Positions 1-7,388 of a stretch of DNA of 33,446 bases are shown here, piece after piece. The first letter of the stretch is position 1. Each line of letters begins with the position of its first letter. Origin of the DNA: an uncultured Eubacteriales bacterium (lineage in GTDB: Bacteria; Bacillota; Clostridia; Peptostreptococcales; Anaerovoracaceae); NCBI GenBank assembly GCA_910585135.1, contig CAJUEB010000002.1, positions 1 through 33,446 of the forward strand. The letters are read 5' to 3'. A program made the position numbers and the translations under genes. The notes below the pieces were generated by a model, which ran no database searches, had not been told where the DNA came from, and saw only the letters and a list, made by a program, of their open reading frames with translations.

Positions 1-29
1 TTAAAACGCGATGATATAAGGGTTTTTGC

Positions 30-2048
30 TTGTTTTCTTATCTCACCGCGCTTAATGGCGGGGCATTTTTCCATACATTAGTAGCCGCATCAGATGCTGA
101 TTATATCGTTTGGTGTGATGCTGATGATACATACTCACCGGATTTTTTAGAAAAAACAGTTGCCTTTGCAAAAAAGAACCAGTTAGATATTACTGCTTGT
201 GGATATGAAAGCATTGACGAAGAGACAGGAAGAATTTTAAAACACCGAGCAGTAGAAAAAGATCTTATTATCGAAAAGGATCTATTTACAAAAGAATTTA
301 TCCAATATCGAGGTTTTACATGCCATATATGGGGAAAGTTGTATTCGCTTCGTTTTTTCAAATCAAAAAATTACACTGGCATAAAAGAACGACAGCGGAA
401 CTATGGAGACTCTATATGGGTATTAGATTTGTTTTGGGAAGCAAAAAAGGTTGGTATTGTCCAAGGTGCCTTATACCAATGGTATCAACACCCTAATTCA
501 TTAACACATGCCAATTGGATCGATAGTTTAAAACAAACGCCTAATTATTGGCTTGCAACAAAAGCATATATTGAAAGATATGGAAAAATTTCTAAATTAA
601 ACAAAGATTTTTTATATGCTATTTATCTTTCTCTTGCAGAAGAGGCAATTGGAAATGTGTTTTTATCAGAGCTTAATACACAAAAAAAACTAAAACTGTT
701 GAAAAAAGTTTTCAGTAATCCCATATGGACAGACACCCTTAATCGTAAAGCTGATCCGATATTTCACAATTTAGCGAATAGAAAAGAATTTATTTCCAGC
801 ATAAAGAAACAAGTTTTAGCACTACCTGGGATAGATGAATATCCGATGGAAACAAAACGATTGTTCTTATATTTTAACACGGATTTATTTCAAAATGAGG
901 GAAACGATAAAACATTCGATGAATTATATCAAGCAATTGAAAGTGCAACGATAAAAAACAAACCCAAGAGCCTGTTCGATAATCTTTCCAAAAAAATCGC
1001 CAACGAAGACAACTATCGTTTGATATTATACGGCGCTGGGGGCAATTGTGAATTTGCGATGTATAACTGTACACAATGTGGTTTCACAGTAGACTTTGTT
1101 TGTGACACAAAAGCAACAGGGACATATACCTATGGGGGAAAGACATATGAAATCATTTCTTCGGACGTACTAATGAAAAATCATCAGGATGCTTTTGTAT
1201 TAATTACGCCATGGCAATATGAACAGGAGATCTACGATTTCCTCTGCGATTCCGGATTTCCAAGCACGCAGATATATTTCTTCCACGACTTTCCTGGGGC
1301 TACGATATCGCCTACATTATTCCGTGAAAAGTATCTGGAAGGATATCAGAAGGCTTACAGCCTATTTCATGACGGCGGATCTAAAAATCGGATATTAGAC
1401 AGGGTTCGGCTATTATTAGAAGGGGTGCCCTGCCCAGAAGATTCCCCACATGAAAATGGGTATTTTTGCTTTCCCGGCATAAATATTACGGAAAAAGAGA
1501 TTTACGTCGATGGCGGAGCTAACATAGGAGATACAGCGGAAGAATTTATTGATCTGATGGGAGGAACTAACGAGGATTATAAAATATATTCCTTTGAGCC
1601 GGATCCACAGAGCTACGAAGCAGCCACGAAAAACCTTTCCCAATACAGCAATGTTGAAGTGTTCCCTTATGCGCTTTCAAGCCATAAAACGGAACTAAAA
1701 TTTGCAAATGCGCAAGGGGTAGATGGTGTGAGCTCACATATAACGACTAGTGACACAAATTCCATCACTGTTCAAGCAACCTCGCTCGATTTATTTTTTG
1801 CTGATAAACCACAGGACGAATGGCCGACCATCATCAAATTAGATATTGAGGGTGCAGAAAAAGAAGCGTTGCTAGGTGCAGAAAATATTATTAAAGCAAA
1901 AAAGCCACAGCTAATTATCTGCGCTTACCATAAACCGGAAGATATGTACGAGCTGCCGCAAGCGATTTTAAAACTGCGCGACGACTACAAACTGACATTT
2001 TGGCAGATCGGAACGAGTTTTTGGGATATGATTCTTTATGCTGTTTAA
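30..2048 (+). CDS. Glycosyltransferase 2 (5'-incomplete) / Rossmann-like / FkbM methyltransferase fusion
   Basis: Three domains can be read. Residues 1-170 are the second half of a GT2 glycosyltransferase, with the metal-binding DADD motif at residues 30-33. Residues about 328-420 form a Rossmann-like unit beginning LILYGAGGN. Residues about 485-672 are an FkbM-type SAM methyltransferase, with VDGGANIGD for SAM binding, then YSFEPDP, and IKLDIEGAE. The likely role is transfer of a sugar and O-methylation in a surface glycan, but substrates are unknown. The open frame starts only at a TTG (position 30), after an in-frame TGA at 12-14, and the usual 70-80 N-terminal GT2 residues are missing. 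Frame 1 upstream reads KRDDIRVF, which resembles the expected preceding GT2 segment, so a frameshift near positions 27-40 is likely. The gene is much more AT-rich than the rest of the window. Confidence 0.75.
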   Translation: MFSYLTALNGGAFFHTLVAASDADYIVWCDADDTYSPDFLEKTVAFAKKNQLDITACGYESIDEETGRILKHRAVEKDLIIEKDLFTKEFIQYRGFTCHIWGKLYSLRFFKSKNYTGIKERQRNYGDSIWVLDLFWEAKKVGIVQGALYQWYQHPNSLTHANWIDSLKQTPNYWLATKAYIERYGKISKLNKDFLYAIYLSLAEEAIGNVFLSELNTQKKLKLLKKVFSNPIWTDTLNRKADPIFHNLANRKEFISSIKKQVLALPGIDEYPMETKRLFLYFNTDLFQNEGNDKTFDELYQAIESATIKNKPKSLFDNLSKKIANEDNYRLILYGAGGNCEFAMYNCTQCGFTVDFVCDTKATGTYTYGGKTYEIISSDVLMKNHQDAFVLITPWQYEQEIYDFLCDSGFPSTQIYFFHDFPGATISPTLFREKYLEGYQKAYSLFHDGGSKNRILDRVRLLLEGVPCPEDSPHENGYFCFPGINITEKEIYVDGGANIGDTAEEFIDLMGGTNEDYKIYSFEPDPQSYEAATKNLSQYSNVEVFPYALSSHKTELKFANAQGVDGVSSHITTSDTNSITVQATSLDLFFADKPQDEWPTIIKLDIEGAEKEALLGAENIIKAKKPQLIICAYHKPEDMYELPQAILKLRDDYKLTFWQIGTSFWDMILYAV

Positions 2049-2159
2049 AACAAGCAGTGCTTAAGAAGAAGATTTAAAACAAAGAAAAAGATAGATAAAA
2101 AATTAATAGTTAATTTCGGTATTGCTTATTAAAAAGCGATTTCATGAAGGAGAAAATTT

Positions 2160-2960
2160 ATGAGTGAAAAATTAAGCGCCCGTCGCCTGGCCATTGTGCC
2201 AACAACACATTGTAGCTTGAACTGCAAGCTGTGCGGGGATTTCCTGTATGGACCTGTGAAGAGAAGGCATATTCCACTGGAAGATGTTTGTACCGATATT
2301 GATGCCTGCTTCGATCTATTTGACGAGGTGGTCTGGCTGCAATTCGTCGGTGGCGAAGTTTTTATTTATTCCGATTTTGCGAAGCTGCTACACTATGCGC
2401 TGAAATACATAGACCGTTTCGAACGTCTGATTATTGAGACAAATGCTACGGTATTTCCGAATCAAGAAGAACAGGAAGAACTGCTTAAATACGGAGACAA
2501 GCTTAGCATCTATATCAGCAATTACGGGAAGCTTTCCAAAGCCAAAGACCAATTTATAGAATTTTGCGAAAAGCATAATATAGAATGCAACTTGAAAAAA
2601 TACCATGATGAGGATCAGTATTTTGGTGGCTGGATCGACAATACAAATCCCCATGACCTGAAAGAACCGGGATATATCCTCGAGGCGAATGCACAAAACT
2701 GTCCCCAGAACCGCATCAAAAATATGCATGTCTACGATGGAAAACTCCATCGATGCGCAAATTCCTGCTTCATGCTGGAAATGGGACTTTTTCCACCGAA
2801 AGAGGGAGATTTTGTACAACTTAGGGACGATAGCATGAGCAGGGAAGAAAAAAGGGAAATCATTTCCCAGTTTTATGCATATGCCCGCCGTTCTTGTCGA
2901 TATTGCAAACAGAAATATATGGACATTCTGCCTAGATACCCTGCGGCAGAACAAGTATAG
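2160..2960 (+). CDS. Radical SAM protein with C-terminal cysteines
   Basis: A 266-residue radical SAM enzyme. The cluster-binding CX3CX2C motif is C18, C22, C25 (HCSLNCKLCG), followed by the GGE motif for SAM at about residue 64 (FVGGEVF). Five or so further cysteines lie near the C-terminus (NCPQ near 180, RCANSC near 200, SCRYC at 246-249) and could bind an auxiliary cluster, as in SPASM-like proteins. It has a strong ribosome binding site (AAGGAG, 6-7 nt before ATG). Its stop is 9 nt before the aldo/keto reductase-like gene, whose own GGAGG lies in the gap, so the two are co-transcribed. The substrate is not recognisable; because of the GT2/FkbM neighbour, a sugar or glycan group is inferred. 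It could instead act on a peptide. Confidence 0.8.
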   Translation: MSEKLSARRLAIVPTTHCSLNCKLCGDFLYGPVKRRHIPLEDVCTDIDACFDLFDEVVWLQFVGGEVFIYSDFAKLLHYALKYIDRFERLIIETNATVFPNQEEQEELLKYGDKLSIYISNYGKLSKAKDQFIEFCEKHNIECNLKKYHDEDQYFGGWIDNTNPHDLKEPGYILEANAQNCPQNRIKNMHVYDGKLHRCANSCFMLEMGLFPPKEGDFVQLRDDSMSREEKREIISQFYAYARRSCRYCKQKYMDILPRYPAAEQV

Positions 2961-2969
2961 GAGGTTTCT

Positions 2970-4472
2970 ATGAGTATTTTTAAAGAACATTCCCCACTGG
3001 GGCTTGGTACAGGTCGGTTTCCGATTTCTGGCCCAAACGATACCAAGGGTATCGAGCAATCCATCGAGCTAGTACGTAATGCAATTGAGCGCGGAATTAC
3101 ATATATAGACGTAGGCTATACGTATTCCGCAGGAATGGCACCAACTGTATTAAAGGAAGCATTTCAACAGACGAAAAAGCCATTCAGCGTAACGGCAAAG
3201 GTAATGTACGGACAATGCCAAACAGCGGACGATGCCCGCAAGCAAGTAGAATTATACCTGAAAGCCATGGGACTTGAAAAAGCACGCTATTTTGTTTGCT
3301 GGACAATTTGGAATTACCGTATCTTCGAAAATATCATGAAAAAGGGCGGTATCTACGAAGGTGCACTACGGTTAAAAGAAGAGGGTCTGATCGATCATAT
3401 CTGCTGTTCCCTCCATGCACCTCCTAATGACATCATAAAAATCATTGAAAGCCGCGTATTCGAAGGAATGACACTCTCCTATTCCTTGCTCAATGCAGCA
3501 GAGATGCTTCCTGTTTTAGATGCTGCTTATAAATATGATACTGGAGTTGCCATCATGAACCCACTGGGAGGCGGCGTAATTGCCCAGAACAAGGATTACT
3601 TTTCCTTTGCCTGCGGAGAAAAAGATAATGGGAACACCATCCATGCCGCTCTGCGGTTCGCCAAAGCACACCCGGCAGTAGATTTTGTCCTATGCGGGGT
3701 AAACAGCACAGAAGAGTTAGAAGATAGTTTGAGTGCTTTAGAAAAACCAGACCCTGAAAATCCAATGGAACGGAGCAACAGAATCATGGAAAGCGTTACG
3801 GAGTTAAAAGGATTCTGTACGGGCTGCAAGTATTGCGATGGATGCCCGCAAGGCATCCCTACATCTGTTATTATGAAAGCGAGAAATGCGCTTTTATTCA
3901 GTCCAGCCGCTTCCTATAACCGCACAGAACCGGAAGATTTGCTTTATAATATCCAGCTATTCCGTTTGCTTCTTCACGATGAAGGCTGGCTTCCTGAAAC
4001 AGCAGAAAATCCATGCATAAAATGCGGCAAATGCGAGAAACAATGTACGCAGTCGTTAAAAATCATGGATGCAGTAGCAGACACTTACCGCAGAGCCCAA
4101 CAAACTCACTTTACAAAAGAAGCCCGCAGGAATCGATTAATGGAACTTTTGTACGAGAAAGGATATCAGAAGGTCGGGTTATATCCTAACGGCGGATTTT
4201 CTAACCTAATTATCCGACTTTACCAAGAATTTTTCGGTGAGCCTGAATTTGAATGGCTACAATTTAATAGCGATCCAAAGATGTGGGGACAAATGGCAGA
4301 TGGGAGAATGGTACATGGTCCATCTGAAATTCCTGACCTACGCCCTGATCTAATTTTGGTCTGCAATTATAGATTTGACCAAGACATCTTTGATAGCCTA
4401 CACCAGTATAAAAAATATGGTGTAAAGATTGCTAAGCTGCATCGTCCAGAAGAAACGCCATGGGTATTTTAA
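2970..4472 (+). CDS. Aldo/keto-reductase-like protein with two 4Fe-4S motifs and extra C-terminal domain
   Basis: A 500-residue protein of the COG1453 type. Residues 1-270 are an AKR TIM barrel with D47, Y52 and K77 at the expected catalytic places (TYIDVGYTY and TAKV). The segment that normally reads like YLLHG is YFVCWTIWNY here, so W114 stands where the catalytic His is expected. C283, C286, C289, C292 and C349, C352, C355, C359 look like ferredoxin-type cluster motifs. Residues about 390-500 are an added domain (VGLYPNGG, then FNSDPKMWG, then PDLILVCNYRFDQDI) that resembles the middle domain of the upstream GT2/FkbM fusion. Together with the radical SAM gene this suggests a two-step redox modification, perhaps with this protein as electron donor. 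True substrate and cofactor use are inferred only. Confidence 0.8.
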   Translation: MSIFKEHSPLGLGTGRFPISGPNDTKGIEQSIELVRNAIERGITYIDVGYTYSAGMAPTVLKEAFQQTKKPFSVTAKVMYGQCQTADDARKQVELYLKAMGLEKARYFVCWTIWNYRIFENIMKKGGIYEGALRLKEEGLIDHICCSLHAPPNDIIKIIESRVFEGMTLSYSLLNAAEMLPVLDAAYKYDTGVAIMNPLGGGVIAQNKDYFSFACGEKDNGNTIHAALRFAKAHPAVDFVLCGVNSTEELEDSLSALEKPDPENPMERSNRIMESVTELKGFCTGCKYCDGCPQGIPTSVIMKARNALLFSPAASYNRTEPEDLLYNIQLFRLLLHDEGWLPETAENPCIKCGKCEKQCTQSLKIMDAVADTYRRAQQTHFTKEARRNRLMELLYEKGYQKVGLYPNGGFSNLIIRLYQEFFGEPEFEWLQFNSDPKMWGQMADGRMVHGPSEIPDLRPDLILVCNYRFDQDIFDSLHQYKKYGVKIAKLHRPEETPWVF

Positions 4473-4495
4473 AATTGTTGAGAACAAATGAAAAG

Positions 4496-4552
4496 CCTGG
4501 CTGCACCAAAATCCATTTAGCACAAGGGTTTGATGCAGCCAGGTTTTGTTTT
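4496..4552 (+). terminator. Rho-independent terminator of the accessory cassette
   Basis: A perfect 10-bp inverted repeat, CCTGGCTGCA (4496-4505) and TGCAGCCAGG (4534-4543), is followed by TTTTGTTTT. It begins 23 nt after the AKR-like gene stop. The loop is long (28 nt) but the stem and T-run are convincing. Confidence 0.75.
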
Positions 4553-4640
4553 AGCGCAACCGCAAAATTCCATGCTGAATAAATTTTGATGCAACCAAGC
4601 TTTTATGATATCTGTATTTTAAAATTTTTGCAATGCAATT

Positions 4641-4669
4641 CAAAACAGCAGGAGTTTAAACCCTGCTGT
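4641..4669 (-). terminator. Rho-independent terminator downstream of the atp/TM1266 operon
   Basis: On the minus strand ACAGCAGG (4669-4662) pairs with CCTGCTGT (4652-4645) across a 9-nt loop, then TTTTG follows. It lies about 100 bp past the TM1266-like stop. It faces the terminator of the convergent cassette, so the region 4473-4769 is a two-sided termination zone with no convincing gene. Confidence 0.65.
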
Positions 4670-4769
4670 CTATCGCTCTATATAATAGATGATCACCTAC
4701 TCCATTACCTTCCGCCAAACTTATCTCATCACATCATCTATCGATATGCTCTCCTAATTTGTTTGTTTT

Positions 4770-5024
4770 TCAGCTTTTAGAATATATCGTTTTCGTGCTG
4801 ACGCCTTCGAGCGCTCCCAGCTTACCAGATAAGGCGTTTATCGTATCCGGGCTTGCTTCCAAAACAATGCTAATGATAGATATCGCCTTTTTCGGATGTG
4901 GAACACCCATGCGGCTCATGATATATTTTCGGTAATCGTGAAGCAGTGCATTTAATGCCGCAACAGAATCTTCGTTTTCTACGATAATCCCGATTAACGC
5001 CGTTCTCGTATTCTCCACATCCAT
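4770..5024 (-). CDS. TM1266-family iron-only hydrogenase system putative regulator
   Basis: A small protein (84 residues from the second ATG) with the ACT-like TM1266 pattern: an ALIGIIVE strand, then YIMSRMGVPHPKKAISIISIV, then LSGKLGALEGVSTKTIYSK. Members of this family are often encoded beside [FeFe]-hydrogenase maturation genes and are thought to be regulatory or metal/ligand sensing; the ligand is not known. Two ATG codons are adjacent (5027 and 5024); GGAGGAG lies 6 nt before the second, which is why 5024 is preferred. Here it stands after atpC on the same strand, 345 bp away, with no hydrogenase gene in the window. Whether it is read from the atp promoter or its own is unclear. Confidence 0.85.
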   Translation of the reverse strand: MDVENTRTALIGIIVENEDSVAALNALLHDYRKYIMSRMGVPHPKKAISIISIVLEASPDTINALSGKLGALEGVSTKTIYSKS

Positions 5025-5154
5025 CATTAACTCCTCCAGCCTATTGCCTATTTTTCACGTTGTGTCCCGAAATACATCCAGGTGCAGCATTCATGAAAAT
5101 CATTTACAAGTTCGTCCGTCTCGTTCGCCTCCCTGGGCTCACCCGAATAGACTT

Positions 5155-5184
5155 AGCAACTCGCCTGCCTGGCGAGCCGTTGCT
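5155..5184 (-). other. Hairpin in the 345-bp atpC / TM1266 spacer
   Basis: AGCAAC-TCGCC pairs with GGCGA-(GCC)-GTTGCT around a 5-nt loop, giving an 11-bp stem with a 3-nt bulge. No T-run follows on either strand, so it is more likely an RNA processing or pausing structure than a terminator. The rest of the spacer (5028-5372) holds no convincing gene; open frames there on the plus strand have no recognisable protein features. Confidence 0.35.
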
Positions 5185-5372
5185 GACTCCCATCTGGCAA
5201 CTCGCTTTCTGCATCATTATGCTATCGCTATCTGGCGGCTCTTTTGTTTACTGTCAGTTCGCTGCCACCTCTCATACTCTCATATTGCGAGCCGCTTTCC
5301 GCATCATTTCATTATCGCAGCGACCAACCCGATCACCAGCCACTAGTCCGCCCGCCGCTAATCCATCACAGA

Positions 5373-5810
5373 TTATCGCTTATGCCTGTGTCCGCCTTCG
5401 GCGACGCTGCTCCTGATCGCTGATTTTGAAATCGCAATCTTCGCCTTCATCACATCGTTCGGATCTGCATGGCTCTCATGCTGGACAAGCCAATCCTCCG
5501 CCTTCGCCTTCTCGCTAAGTACCCGCTCCATATCGATATCAGAAGACCACTCTACCGCATCCGTGTAAATGATAATACTGTCTTTCACATCGATGAACCC
5601 GCCTGCAAGAGCGGCAACACGGAAGTCATCTGGCGCAGCTCCTGCTTCCTGAATCCAAAGTTCCCCGATATCAAGGAGCTTGCAGGCCCAGGAATGCCCC
5701 GCCATAAAACCCTCATCGCCCTCCAGCGTCGTGACAATAACCAGCTCCACATCTCCCCGGTAGAACAGCTTGGAAGGAGTTATTATTTCCAATTTTACGC
5801 TGTTTGCCAT
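5373..5810 (-). CDS. atpC: F1Fo ATP synthase epsilon subunit
   Basis: A 145-residue epsilon subunit: an N-terminal beta-sandwich (VKLEIITPSKLFYRGDVELV, then GFMAGHSWACKLLDIGEL and VAALAGGFIDVKDSIIIYTD) followed by the C-terminal helical region. It forms part of the rotating central stalk and can restrain ATP hydrolysis. The ATG follows AGGAGATTATT. It is the last ATP synthase gene in the operon. The 177-bp gap to atpD is much longer than usual and holds tandem repeats. The final residues (EGGHRHKR) are basic and not typical of the family. Confidence 0.93.
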   Translation of the reverse strand: MANSVKLEIITPSKLFYRGDVELVIVTTLEGDEGFMAGHSWACKLLDIGELWIQEAGAAPDDFRVAALAGGFIDVKDSIIIYTDAVEWSSDIDMERVLSEKAKAEDWLVQHESHADPNDVMKAKIAISKSAIRSSVAEGGHRHKR

Positions 5811-5840
5811 AATAATCTCCTATTATTTTTTGTTTTTTTA

Positions 5841-5987
5841 TCTCTCGCCATGTTTTTACTGCTTGCTATCTTTCTAGCCTTACGATTTTCTTAGCCTCGC
5901 TATACTCTTATTGCTCGCTCTTTCTTAGCCTCGCTATGTTTTTATTGTTTGCCTTTTATCTTTCGCTTCTCTTATTCTCGCCAGATC
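5841..5987. repeat. Degenerate 34-bp tandem repeats between atpD and atpC
   Basis: Units can be laid out as 5841-5874, a 16-nt part unit (5875-5890), 5891-5924 and 5925-5958, with a decayed further copy after that. The 5891 and 5925 units both begin TTAGCCTCGCTAT and are exactly 34 nt apart. On the transcribed (minus) strand they are purine-rich. No gene is supported here. Confidence 0.6.
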
Positions 5988-7379
5988 CTATTTCTTACTG
6001 TTTTCATATTTCTCAACTACATCATCGATACCGCCCGCAAGCAAAAACATCTGCTCAGGAATTTCATCATGCTTACCCTCGAGAATCTCCTTAAAGCCCC
6101 GGATTGTTTCCTTAAGCGGCAGATACTTTCCTTCCATCCCGGTAAACTGCGCAGCGACACTGAATGGCTGGGACAAAAATCTCTGTATTCTTCTTGCCCG
6201 CGCCACGAGAAGCTTATCGGAATCGGACAATTCATCCATACCCAAAATAGCGATGATATCCTGCAAATCCTTATATCGCTGCAATACCTCCTGCACACGT
6301 CTGGCTGTCGAATAATGCTCTTCCCCTAAAATCAGCGGATCCATAATTCGGGACGTGGATTCCAGCGGATCTACCGCTGGGTAAATGCCCAGTTCCGTGA
6401 TTGCCCTGGAAAGCACCGTCGTCGCATCCAGATGAGCAAACGTCGTTGCCGGTGCAGGGTCAGTTAAGTCGTCAGCAGGTACATAAACCGCTTGCACCGA
6501 CGTGATCGAACCCTTCTTTGTTGAAGTAATTCTCTCCTGCAAAGCGCCCATTTCCGTCGCCAGCGTCGGCTGATATCCCACGGCAGAAGGAACACGTCCT
6601 AAGAGCGCCGAAACCTCCGAGCCTGCCTGTGTAAAACGGAAGATATTATCGATAAACAAAAGTACATCCTGATTCTCCTGATCACGAAAATATTCTGCCA
6701 TTGTAAGACCCGTCAGCGCGACACGCATCCTCGCGCCAGGCGGTTCGTTCATCTGCCCAAACACCATCGAAGTCTTATCGATAACGCCGGATTCTATCAT
6801 TTCATAATACAGGTCATTTCCTTCCCTGGTTCTCTCACCAACTCCGGCAAAGACAGATATTCCGCCGTGTTCCTTGGCGATATTATTGATCAATTCCTGG
6901 ATCAGTACGGTTTTGCCTACGCCAGCGCCACCAAAAAGCCCAACTTTTCCGCCTCTGGTATACGGAGCGATCAAGTCAATTACCTTAATCCCTGTTTCAA
7001 AAATCTGTGCTGAGGTGTCCTGCTCTTCAAAAGGCGGAGCTGCCCTGTGTATCGCTGCCTTTAGTTCAGTTTCAAGCGGACCCTTCTCGTCGATTGTTTC
7101 GCCGATTACATTGAACATCCTGCCCAGGACTTCCTTCCCCACAGGCACTTTAATCGGCTCTCCCGTATCGACAGCCTCCATTCCTCTCGTCAGCCCATCC
7201 GTCGAAGAAAGGGAAACGCATCTTGCCACATCGTCACCGATATGCTGCGCAACTTCCGCTACAATAATCCGGCCTTCGTATTGAATATCCACCGCATTCA
7301 AAAGCTCCGGCATTTCATCCTCTTTGAACTTAATATCGATTACAGGACCTATGATTTGATGTATGATTCCTTTGTTCAT
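5988..7379 (-). CDS. atpD: F1Fo ATP synthase beta subunit
   Basis: A full-length 463-residue catalytic beta subunit. It shows the Walker A motif GGAGVGKT near residue 155, GERTREGNDLY, the Walker B strand DVLLFIDNIFRFTQAG, and the family signature PAVDPLESTSR. It makes ATP at the alpha/beta interface of the F1 head. The ATG follows AGGAGGAGACC. It lies 9 nt after atpG, in the usual order alpha, gamma, beta, epsilon. No catalytic residue appears to be missing. Confidence 0.98.
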   Translation of the reverse strand: MNKGIIHQIIGPVIDIKFKEDEMPELLNAVDIQYEGRIIVAEVAQHIGDDVARCVSLSSTDGLTRGMEAVDTGEPIKVPVGKEVLGRMFNVIGETIDEKGPLETELKAAIHRAAPPFEEQDTSAQIFETGIKVIDLIAPYTRGGKVGLFGGAGVGKTVLIQELINNIAKEHGGISVFAGVGERTREGNDLYYEMIESGVIDKTSMVFGQMNEPPGARMRVALTGLTMAEYFRDQENQDVLLFIDNIFRFTQAGSEVSALLGRVPSAVGYQPTLATEMGALQERITSTKKGSITSVQAVYVPADDLTDPAPATTFAHLDATTVLSRAITELGIYPAVDPLESTSRIMDPLILGEEHYSTARRVQEVLQRYKDLQDIIAILGMDELSDSDKLLVARARRIQRFLSQPFSVAAQFTGMEGKYLPLKETIRGFKEILEGKHDEIPEQMFLLAGGIDDVVEKYENSKK

Positions 7380-7388
7380 GGTCTCCTC

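Noticed and set aside
5044..5416. Plus-strand open frames in the atpC / TM1266 spacer
   Set aside because: They have odd composition (many Pro, His, Arg, Ser), no ribosome binding site worth naming, no family motifs, and run into atpC on the opposite strand.
5469..5894. Plus-strand 141-residue open frame over atpC
   Set aside because: Lies almost wholly antisense to the clear atpC gene and shows no recognisable protein features.
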